A stretch of DNA of 21,414 nucleotides from JABJJH01 sp047631095 (GTDB lineage: Bacteria > Pseudomonadota > Alphaproteobacteria > UBA8366 > GCA-2717185): NCBI GenBank assembly GCA_047631095.1, contig JBLHZD010000024.1, positions 1 through 21,414 of the forward strand, given 5' to 3'. A program made the translations under genes and the position numbers. Shown here piece by piece: positions 1-6,326 of the stretch. Position 1 is the first letter of the stretch. Each line of letters opens with the position of its first letter. A model generated the notes under the pieces. The model saw only the letters and a list, made by a program, of their open reading frames with translations. It was not told the origin of the DNA and did not search any database.

Positions 1-237
1 TTCGTAAGAAATCCTCGATAACCCCACCTGACCTAGATGGCTCTCAAATTATGCACTTGGCTGTTGAATCCGCGTAAGATTAAGGTTTGATCACGGAATT
101 TAAATCGCGCCACCATGGAATATATATTAATATTGCCATTCAGGCGCTTCGCGAACACGCGAAATCATTACGATAAAGCCGTCTCCGTTTGTAAACCGGT
201 TCTTCGCTACGCCATGAAATAAAGGAGAATCCCAAAC
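1..237. other. Gene-free leader upstream of the ROK kinase
   Basis: No coding region is supported here. The middle part is AT-rich (around 119-133) and could hold a promoter, but I could not find a convincing -35/-10 pair. A perfect 6-bp inverted repeat (TTCGCG, 4-nt spacer, CGCGAA) lies at 148-163 and could be a small hairpin or an operator. I also looked for an alphaproteobacterial LexA box (GTTC-N7-GTTC), because dinB is the second gene downstream, and did not see one. A good Shine-Dalgarno, AAAGGAG at 221-227, ends 10 nt before the ATG at 238. Confidence 0.5.
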
Positions 238-1167
238 ATGAGGATTGGCGTAGATGTTGGGGGCACCAAGATTGAAGCCGCCCTCGTCGATACAAAAGGC
301 GAGATTTTGACGCGACAAAGGATCCCAACGCCACAAAACGATTACGGCGCCGCCATACAGGCAATCGCCGACTTAACCTTGAAAATTGAAGAAAAGGCTG
401 GCGAACCCTGCACCGTCGGCATGGGAATCCCGGGCGCCATTTCGCCCAAGACCGGCCTGGTGAAAAACGCCCCTAACGCCCCGTTTAACGGTCATCGTCT
501 CGACAAGGATCTGGAAGTCCTCCTTAACCGTCAGGCGCCAATGATGAACGACGCCAATTGCTTCGCCTTGTCAGAAGCAACGGATGGCGCGGCCGCCGGC
601 GCGCAAATTGTCTTCGGCGTTATTTTAGGGACAGGATGCGGCGGCGGCATTGTTATCAACGGAGAGCCGCTCGTCGGCGCAAACGCCATTTCCGGGGAAT
701 GGGGTCACAATCCCCTGCCTTGGACGCACGACGATGAAAGGCCAGGCCCGCGTTGCGGCTGCGGCAAGACTGGATGCATCGAAACCTATTTATCGGGACC
801 CGGGTTTGAAGCGCGCCATTTTGACGCCACGGGCCAACACATCAGCGCCGAGATTATCGTCGCTCGCGCTGGAGACGGCGACACAGCCTGCCTCGCCAGT
901 CTGGCGCAGTACGAATCTCGCCTCGCGCGAGCATTATCGTCAATCATCAATGTGCTGGACCCCGATATCATCGTTCTTGGCGGCGGCATGTCGAACATCG
1001 ACCGATTATACAGCAATGTGCCTCAATTGTGGTCGCAGTGGATATTTTCCGACCATGTGTCGACGCGTCTTGTCCCGCCCAAGTTTGGTGATTCCAGCGG
1101 TGTTCGGGGCGCCGCCTGGCTATGGCCTTCCGATACGGCGCCGATAAGCGCCCCCAAGGCCGGGTAA
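238..1167 (+). CDS. ROK-family sugar kinase (fructokinase/N-acetylhexosamine kinase-like)
   Basis: Likely a cytoplasmic ATP-dependent kinase that phosphorylates a hexose or N-acetylhexosamine. The 309-residue length fits single-domain ROK kinases. The phosphate-binding loop is near the N-terminus (GVDVGGTKIE, 4-13). The catalytic Asp is D105 in NDAN (104-107). A second nucleotide loop follows (GTGCGGGIV, 131-139). The ROK signature holds the zinc ligands H157 (in GEWGHNPLPW) and C173, C175 and C180 (CGCGKTGC). There is no N-terminal helix-turn-helix, so it is a kinase and not a NagC/XylR-type repressor. The ATG is set by AAAGGAG at 221-227. It ends 4 bp before dinB, so the two are probably co-transcribed, although no shared function is obvious. 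No transporter or sugar enzyme lies nearby, so the substrate (fructose, glucose, GlcNAc or ManNAc) cannot be named. Confidence 0.9.
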   Translation: MRIGVDVGGTKIEAALVDTKGEILTRQRIPTPQNDYGAAIQAIADLTLKIEEKAGEPCTVGMGIPGAISPKTGLVKNAPNAPFNGHRLDKDLEVLLNRQAPMMNDANCFALSEATDGAAAGAQIVFGVILGTGCGGGIVINGEPLVGANAISGEWGHNPLPWTHDDERPGPRCGCGKTGCIETYLSGPGFEARHFDATGQHISAEIIVARAGDGDTACLASLAQYESRLARALSSIINVLDPDIIVLGGGMSNIDRLYSNVPQLWSQWIFSDHVSTRLVPPKFGDSSGVRGAAWLWPSDTAPISAPKAG

Positions 1168-1171
1168 AACG

Positions 1172-2395
1172 ATGGTTGCGCCTGAACAACAACATCAGTG
1201 TCTGTGCCGGGAATGTCTGGAAACCTTCTTAATCCCGCACAAACGCTGCCCCTCTTGCCACTCGCCGCGCGTACTCTCCCATGCAGAGTTAATTGAACTT
1301 CGCATCGCTCATATCGATTGCGACGCTTTCTACGCCTCCATCGAAAAACGCGACAACCCGGCGATCCGCGACCAACCGGTTATCGTCGGCGGAGGGCATA
1401 GAGGCGTCGTTGCGGCCGCCTGTTACGTCGCCCGCCTGTATGGCGTTAAATCCGCCATGCCCATGTACACGGCCTTGAAAGCTTGCCCGAACGCCGTCGT
1501 CATCCGCCCGGAAATGGCGAAATACAGCGCGGCCGGACAGCAAATCCGCGCGATTATGCGGGAGTACACGCCAACGATTCAGCCCATATCTATTGACGAA
1601 GCCTTTCTCGATTTATCGGACGCTCAGGGCGAAGACGCCGATAATCCCGCCCGTGGCCTCGCAAGATTGGTAAATCGGATCGAGTCGGAAGTCGGCGTCT
1701 CCGCAAGCATCGGTCTCAGCTACAACAAATTTCTCGCCAAACTCGCCTCGGATTTGGACAAACCCAGAGGTTTCGCGATCATTGGTCGAAACGAAGCGCT
1801 GGATTTTCTGGAATCACGCCCCGTCGGCATCATCTGGGGGGTTGGGCGCGCCCTTCAAGCGTCCCTGCGCCGTGAAGGCGTCACGACGATAGGCCAGCTG
1901 CGTAAAATTCCGGAAGCCCGGTTAACAGAGCGTCACGGCGTTATGGGGCGGCGTTTGTTTCAATTTTCACGGGGTGAAGATAATCGCCCGGTCGACTCGC
2001 AAACCGTCACCAAGAGCGTCTCGGCGGAGACAACCTTTACGGAAGACATTTTCAATCTCGATGAATTACGCCGCCGCCTGTGGCCCTTATGTGAAAAGGT
2101 CGCGGCGCGCCTGCACACTAAGCAGGTCGTCGGCCCGACAGTCACTCTAAAGCTGAAACGCGCAGATTTTTCGCAAGTCACGCGGCGACACAAAAACCCT
2201 GAGCCCGCCAAAACCGCCGACGCTCTCTATCAAACCGCCGTGCAGCTCCTGGAATCCGAGGTCAAGGGCGACGCCTTCCGGCTCATCGGCGTCGGCGTTT
2301 CCGATTTGACCGACGAACGGGAAATTGAGCAACCGAGTCTATTACAAGCGCTGGAGGCGCCAGATACGCCCTCCTCCGCAACGGGCGCGATTTAA
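1172..2395 (+). CDS. dinB: DNA polymerase IV (Y-family) with N-terminal zinc-ribbon-like extension
   Basis: Error-prone translesion DNA polymerase. The Y-family catalytic core begins near residue 45. D49 and D51 are in HIDCDAFYASIE, with Y54 at the steric-gate position. The second acidic pair, D142/E143, is in SIDEAFLD (140-147). Helix-hairpin-helix-like sequence of the thumb follows (VGIIWGVGRALQ), then the little-finger domain to about residue 385. QPSLL at about 387-391 near the C-terminus resembles a beta-clamp-binding motif. Ahead of the core is a roughly 40-residue extension with C10, C12, C15, C26, C29 and H30 (CxxC...CxxC spacing), which looks like a small zinc ribbon. I recall similar extensions in other alphaproteobacterial DinB proteins; E. 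coli DinB lacks one. The total of 407 residues exceeds E. coli DinB (351) mainly because of it. The ATG lies 4 bp after the ROK gene, with only a weak AAGG at 1156-1159. No LexA box was seen upstream of the pair. Confidence 0.93.
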   Translation: MVAPEQQHQCLCRECLETFLIPHKRCPSCHSPRVLSHAELIELRIAHIDCDAFYASIEKRDNPAIRDQPVIVGGGHRGVVAAACYVARLYGVKSAMPMYTALKACPNAVVIRPEMAKYSAAGQQIRAIMREYTPTIQPISIDEAFLDLSDAQGEDADNPARGLARLVNRIESEVGVSASIGLSYNKFLAKLASDLDKPRGFAIIGRNEALDFLESRPVGIIWGVGRALQASLRREGVTTIGQLRKIPEARLTERHGVMGRRLFQFSRGEDNRPVDSQTVTKSVSAETTFTEDIFNLDELRRRLWPLCEKVAARLHTKQVVGPTVTLKLKRADFSQVTRRHKNPEPAKTADALYQTAVQLLESEVKGDAFRLIGVGVSDLTDEREIEQPSLLQALEAPDTPSSATGAI

Positions 2396-2404
2396 ACGAT
2401 TCCG

Positions 2405-3265
2405 TCAACAATTTGGCGCGTTAAGGGGCTCCAATCGCTCCAGAACGCCATTAACTTTGAAATCCCCATAATCCAACACAATCCGCGGCACGACGCCGTT
2501 GGATTGCAAATCCATCGACATTTCAAAATCAGGCTCGCCCGACTTATCGCCGTCGACAAAATACGCCAAATACATGGGCCAGATAAACGGTCGCGCCAAT
2601 TCGGATGGAATCGCATCGTTTGGTTTCGCCGCACGCTTTGGCAAGAGCACTGCGGTTACGGGCTGAGCGCCCTCGACCGAGCCGCCATCGAACAACATCC
2701 GCTGTTCGAAGCGGCTGTCCTTCGCGCTGGCGGCCATCAACGCCAAAAGATGATGGGTCGGAAATTGTACGCCAGTTGGCAAGGTGAACTGTTTTTCCGC
2801 CGGCAATTCAAATTTTGCGACGCCGGCGCCACTATCATCGATCAACGCTTCGCCCCGAACATTCTGCGTGGCGCCGCCGGTCCGCGTGCGCTTTACATTA
2901 AACCGATATCGCCGTCCGTCTTTGGATTCCCACGCGACGAAGCTTGTCTTCAAAATACGCTCGAGTTCGTCTGCATTGATCAGCTTCATAACGTAACGCT
3001 GATCCGTCGCCCAACCATCGCAGGCGTCGGCCCATTCGAACGTCATGAGACCCGAGACCGCCACCACTGGACTGCCCGTGCGCGTCGAGGCGAGCTCCAA
3101 TCGGTACGCGGCGCGATGGGGTGAAATTTCATCCGCGGCAAAAGCGTCCACAGGCGTTGCGACGACACTCCAAACGATCACCAAAGAAAGGAAACAAAAA
3201 GTTCCTACAAGGCGTGAAGTAATGTTATTAAAGAACCGATTTATATGACGAAAATCACCGTCCAT
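2405..3265 (-). CDS. eipB: EipB-family (DUF1849) periplasmic cell-envelope integrity protein
   Basis: Periplasmic beta-rich protein of the DUF1849 family, whose Brucella member EipB supports envelope integrity. Numbering here uses the longest reading (308 aa from 3331). Family features I recognise are HRAAYRLEL after the signal peptide, a GLMTFEWADACDGW strand, RFVAWESKDGRRYRF-like text, QFPTHHL, the LFDGG segment and the terminal LDYGDFKVNG. C104 (DACDGW) and the last residue C308 match the conserved disulfide pair reported for EipB. The signal peptide has a hydrophobic core around 42-60 and an AxA site near AFA-ADE. I prefer the ATG at 3265 (286 aa), because the longer version overlaps the Shine-Dalgarno and start of the divergent dehydrogenase. 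No good Shine-Dalgarno precedes 3265, so the start is uncertain. It is convergent with dinB, with a 9-bp gap. Confidence 0.87.
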   Translation of the reverse strand: MDGDFRHINRFFNNITSRLVGTFCFLSLVIVWSVVATPVDAFAADEISPHRAAYRLELASTRTGSPVVAVSGLMTFEWADACDGWATDQRYVMKLINADELERILKTSFVAWESKDGRRYRFNVKRTRTGGATQNVRGEALIDDSGAGVAKFELPAEKQFTLPTGVQFPTHHLLALMAASAKDSRFEQRMLFDGGSVEGAQPVTAVLLPKRAAKPNDAIPSELARPFIWPMYLAYFVDGDKSGEPDFEMSMDLQSNGVVPRIVLDYGDFKVNGVLERLEPLNAPNC

Positions 3266-3316
3266 AAAACAGCGCGTTCTGCGCAAATTGCTCATACGCT
3301 GTGACATCTTAAAATC

Positions 3317-3322
3317 AGGGAA
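3317..3322 (+). promoter_or_regulatory. Shine-Dalgarno fixing the dehydrogenase start
   Basis: AGGGAA lies 7 nt before the ATG at 3330. It supports that start over an in-frame ATG at 3288, which would add 14 residues of unlikely sequence and run into the divergent eipB leader. Confidence 0.7.
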
Positions 3323-3329
3323 ACACTTC

Positions 3330-4295
3330 ATGTCTGATCAACCAACTCTACTTGTGACCCGTACTTTGCCCGGTCCTGTCGAAGCCCGGATTTCACACGA
3401 CTACAACGCGCAGCTCAATAGCGACGATGCACAATATGACGCCGACGCCCTTATCGCCAGCAGTCATGGCATCGACGCGATACTGACATGTAGCACGGAA
3501 AAATTCTCCGCATCGGTCATTGAACGCTTATCCGACAGCGTTCGCGCCATTGCAACGTATTCCGTTGGCCATGAACATATCGACCTTGAAGCGGCCCGCG
3601 CCCGAAACATCATTGTCACAAATACGCCGGACGTTCTGACCGACGCCACCGCGGATATCGCACTGCTTTGTCTGTTGGGCGCAGCGCGGCGCGCGCGAGA
3701 ATCATCACAGGTTCTGCGCAATGGCGATTGGGGTCGCTGGGAATCCACGACATTGCTCGGTGTCCATTTAGGTGGCAAAAAACTGGGCGTTCTTGGTATG
3801 GGACGGATTGGCCGGGCTGTCGCCAAGCGCGCACGCGCCTTCGGCATGAAGATTCACTACAACAACCGCTCCCGCCTGACGCCGGAGCTGGAGGAAGGCG
3901 CAATCTTTCACGCTGATCCGGAGGCAATGCTGGGGCATTGCGAGTTTTTATCAATCAACTGCCCCTCAACATCAGAAACCCGCCATTTTCTGGATGCAAA
4001 GCGGGTCGCCATGCTGCCCGACGGCGCAGTCGTCGTAAATTCAGCGCGCGGCGATATCGTTGTCGACGCTGATTTAATCGCCGCCGTGGAGAGTGGAAAG
4101 GTCTCCGGCGTCGGTCTTGACGTGTATGACAGAGAACCCAAATTCAACCCCGGTTACGCCACCTTGAAAAACGCCTTTCTCGTTCCCCATATCGGCAGCG
4201 CAACCGTCGATACCCGCAACGAAATGGGCTTTCGTGCGTTGGACAATTTAGACGCGATATTCGCTGGCAATACCCCAACGGACCAAATTACCTGA
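3330..4295 (+). CDS. D-2-hydroxyacid dehydrogenase, glyoxylate/hydroxypyruvate reductase-like
   Basis: NAD(P)H-dependent cytoplasmic reductase, most likely glyoxylate to glycolate and/or hydroxypyruvate to D-glycerate. The protein has 321 residues from the ATG at 3330. It shows the split substrate domain (1-100 and C-terminus) and a Rossmann domain with GMGRIG at 156-161. The catalytic triad is complete: R240 in NSARGD, E269 in YDREP and H287 in PHIGSAT. The residues after the second Rossmann strand are NNRSR (178-182) with no Asp, as in GhrB/GyaR-type enzymes that favour NADPH. This preference is inferred from the motif. It is divergent from eipB, with about 64 bp between the starts, and a strong hairpin follows its stop. 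3-Phosphoglycerate dehydrogenase is less likely because no ACT domain is present. Confidence 0.88.
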   Translation: MSDQPTLLVTRTLPGPVEARISHDYNAQLNSDDAQYDADALIASSHGIDAILTCSTEKFSASVIERLSDSVRAIATYSVGHEHIDLEAARARNIIVTNTPDVLTDATADIALLCLLGAARRARESSQVLRNGDWGRWESTTLLGVHLGGKKLGVLGMGRIGRAVAKRARAFGMKIHYNNRSRLTPELEEGAIFHADPEAMLGHCEFLSINCPSTSETRHFLDAKRVAMLPDGAVVVNSARGDIVVDADLIAAVESGKVSGVGLDVYDREPKFNPGYATLKNAFLVPHIGSATVDTRNEMGFRALDNLDAIFAGNTPTDQIT

Positions 4296-4326
4296 TGCCG
4301 GAAACGACGACGGCACATGATTCCGA

Positions 4327-4353
4327 CTGGACCGGAAGAAGATTCCGGTCCAG
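4327..4353 (+). terminator. Strong 11-bp hairpin after the dehydrogenase gene
   Basis: A perfect 11-bp inverted repeat (CTGGACCGGAA / TTCCGGTCCAG) with a 5-nt loop starts 31 nt after the stop codon at 4295. The stem is GC-rich, but no uninterrupted T-run follows directly; the next stretch is mixed, then AT-rich from about 4374. It probably ends or protects the dehydrogenase transcript, but it is not a textbook intrinsic terminator. Confidence 0.55.
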
Positions 4354-4462
4354 GTGAATTAACAGACCACCTGAATCTAATTTAATTTTATAAATCAATA
4401 TGTTACTTGATGGCACATCGATTGCGACTCTCCTTGAAGTAAAGACGGCGAAAGTCGGTCAC

Positions 4463-4467
4463 AGGAG
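4463..4467 (+). promoter_or_regulatory. Shine-Dalgarno of the diguanylate cyclase gene
   Basis: AGGAG ends 6 nt before the ATG at 4474, a near-ideal site. The preceding AT-rich stretch (about 4374-4400) could carry the promoter, but I could not assign -35 and -10 boxes with confidence. Confidence 0.7.
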
Positions 4468-4473
4468 AGACAA

Positions 4474-5181
4474 ATGAATTTGCCATTAGCGCAAAATAAA
4501 AATACTAACGGTTTCCCATCGCGGACGGATAACGATTCACTAAAAAACCTATCCACCCGCCTGACTCAGGAAGTTTCCAAAGACGGTCGGATGGAACCCA
4601 TGCTGCGGCAATTGCTGGAGCGTGCAATCGAGGCCGCAAGCTATGCGGAGCGCCGGGTCGCCGAACGCGACAGCGAGATCGAACGGCTGCGCAAACTGTC
4701 CGTTACAGACGACGCGACGGGCTTGCTCAATCGTCGCGGATTTTCCGATGCGCTAAAACGCGCGCTTACACGCGCCGAGCGATATGGCGAGACCTGCCTC
4801 CTGATCATTATCGACCTGGATGGTTTTAAGGATATCAACGACACCCATGGCCACGCCGCCGGAGATTTTGTTCTGAAAATCGTGTCGGACGTTTTGCGCC
4901 AATGCGTCCGTCAGGTCGATGATATCGCGCGTATCGGGGGCGATGAATTCGCGGTTTTAGTGAACCAGACAACGCCCAAACCGGCCATGGACCGCGCGCG
5001 AATGATCTCCACGGTGTTGAATGATCTCATTGCGCCGTGGCGACACCGCAGTATCCAGGTCCGCGCCAGCATCGGAACAGAACCCTATGGTCCCGGCGCA
5101 GATCCGTCGGATCTCTTCAATCAGGCTGATTCAGACATGTACGCCAATAAACAACGCGCGCGGCTGCGGGTACTCACGTAA
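4474..5181 (+). CDS. Soluble GGDEF-domain diguanylate cyclase
   Basis: Predicted to make cyclic di-GMP from two GTP in the cytoplasm. The protein has 235 residues. The first 75 or so are polar and helical, with a charged segment (about 50-75) that could be a dimerising coiled coil. I see no transmembrane segment and no PAS, GAF or receiver domain. The GGDEF domain starts at DDATGLLNRRGF (79-90). The metal-binding Asp region is IDLDGFKDIND (113-123). The active-site motif is intact (GGDEF, 155-159). An RxxD inhibitory site (R146, D149) sits exactly five residues before it, so product inhibition is expected. The gene stands alone, with its own strong ribosome-binding site and a hairpin upstream, and is convergent with the SPOR lipoprotein gene. 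Without a sensor domain, its control is unclear. Confidence 0.92.
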   Translation: MNLPLAQNKNTNGFPSRTDNDSLKNLSTRLTQEVSKDGRMEPMLRQLLERAIEAASYAERRVAERDSEIERLRKLSVTDDATGLLNRRGFSDALKRALTRAERYGETCLLIIIDLDGFKDINDTHGHAAGDFVLKIVSDVLRQCVRQVDDIARIGGDEFAVLVNQTTPKPAMDRARMISTVLNDLIAPWRHRSIQVRASIGTEPYGPGADPSDLFNQADSDMYANKQRARLRVLT

Positions 5182-5238
5182 ACGCCCAATTCGCCTATCG
5201 TGTGAACCCGCATGCTGTGGTTTGTTTATCGAGTCGGT

Positions 5239-6234
5239 TTATTTAGGCAGAGCGGCTTGTTGCAGTGGCGTGGCGCATGGCGGGGGTGTCAACGTCGCCT
5301 TACAAAGGCGCATCGCCCAGCTGTTGCGAACCCCTGCCTTCGACAGCACTTTGCGCGCCGATGCGAGCCCCGGCCGTTCAATCGGCCCCGCCAGAACACG
5401 AAACAGGGACCTCCCACTCACACTGGCCTTCATAATCGTCGTTTCCGTGGCCGTATGCTTAGACTGCAACTTTTCGGCGCGGTTATTACTTCGAAAACTC
5501 CCGATAACCAGGTAAATGCCCGGTTTTTCGTCAACACGACGTTCGGCCTGCGCATATGTAACCAAAGGTTTTCCCGCTTCCCGCCGAGGCGTAGCGACCA
5601 TCGATTTTTCAGTTGTGATCTTTTCTTGCGGCGTCACCACGGTGAGTTCCGGTTCAACAAGGCTTTCGACGGAAGGTCCCGAAGCTGGCGCCAAATCAGC
5701 AACGTCATCCGACGACGCCAATTCGACAGGAGAGATCATGTGGCGAGGCGAGGCTTTTGGCGCCTCTAGCGTAACGGCAGCGTCCTGAACGTCATCCTGA
5801 ACCGCCGCTTCAACGCCAAGGGACGCTTCGTCCTCGAATCCCAGCGCAACTTCATTTACGTTCACTGTTGCAAGTTGAACAGGTTGTTCAACAGGTTGCG
5901 CTGTTGTCTCCGCGAAGACATCGCCAGTCTCGCTATCCACATCCGGCGACGTTCCCGGTTGGTCCGCAGCGGGCACCTTGAATGTCGATGCAACGGCTTC
6001 CCAGCCATTCTCATATTTCTTTTCATGGTCAACGCAAATGCGTTTCCCTTGCAGAACGCGCCACGTCGCACAATCCTGATCGGCGGCGAGGGACAACACA
6101 TGGTCGCCAACGCTCTTGCCGGAAAACACATAACTCGCGCCGCTAATCGTCCAGGACGCCACTTGTAAAACGGGCGGAAGACACCCCCCCAGCAATGCAG
6201 CTGATACGCCCAGTACGGCAATTCGAAGTAGCAA
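5239..6234 (-). CDS. SPOR-domain lipoprotein
   Basis: Predicted lipoprotein that binds peptidoglycan stripped of stem peptides, typically at the division septum. The 331-residue reading starts at TTG 6234, preceded by a GGGG-rich stretch. A hydrophobic segment leads to a lipobox ending LLGGC (C18). Residues 20-70 form a small domain with a Cys pair (C55 and C67, in the DCATWRVLQGKRIC segment). Residues about 85-215 are acidic, Pro/Val/Glu-rich and probably disordered. The C-terminal SPOR domain spans about 238-315 (GIYLVIGSFRS...; SLFRVLAGPI; a following helix with ASARKVLSKAG). It lies 92 bp downstream of aspS on the same strand and may share its transcript. The TTG start is uncertain, but no better in-frame start keeps the lipobox near the N-terminus. 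Which envelope machine it joins cannot be told from the sequence. Confidence 0.8.
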   Translation of the reverse strand: MLLRIAVLGVSAALLGGCLPPVLQVASWTISGASYVFSGKSVGDHVLSLAADQDCATWRVLQGKRICVDHEKKYENGWEAVASTFKVPAADQPGTSPDVDSETGDVFAETTAQPVEQPVQLATVNVNEVALGFEDEASLGVEAAVQDDVQDAAVTLEAPKASPRHMISPVELASSDDVADLAPASGPSVESLVEPELTVVTPQEKITTEKSMVATPRREAGKPLVTYAQAERRVDEKPGIYLVIGSFRSNNRAEKLQSKHTATETTIMKASVSGRSLFRVLAGPIERPGLASARKVLSKAGVRNSWAMRLCKATLTPPPCATPLQQAALPK

Positions 6235-6326
6235 GGCCCCTGCCCCCTGTGATTCGCGATTCGTACAACCAATTTAATAGAACTCTAAACGCCGCTTTAG
6301 CAAGCGAAACGTTAAGGTTTCCAGAC

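Noticed and set aside
1..237. LexA (SOS) box upstream of the ROK-dinB pair
   Set aside because: GTTC at 199-202 is not followed by a second GTTC after seven bases; no other candidate was seen by eye.
2504..3124. 206-codon open frame on the plus strand
   Set aside because: Antisense to eipB, whose family motifs and signal peptide are clear.
5862..6272. Possible frameshift at the start of the SPOR lipoprotein gene
   Set aside because: A second frame is open here and begins at 6272, but the lipobox and hydrophobic leader are in the TTG frame that leads directly into the SPOR domain.
6293..6306. Hairpin (CGCTT-TAGC-AAGCG) after aspS as a terminator
   Set aside because: The stem is only 5 bp with no T-run, so read-through into the SPOR gene is likely.
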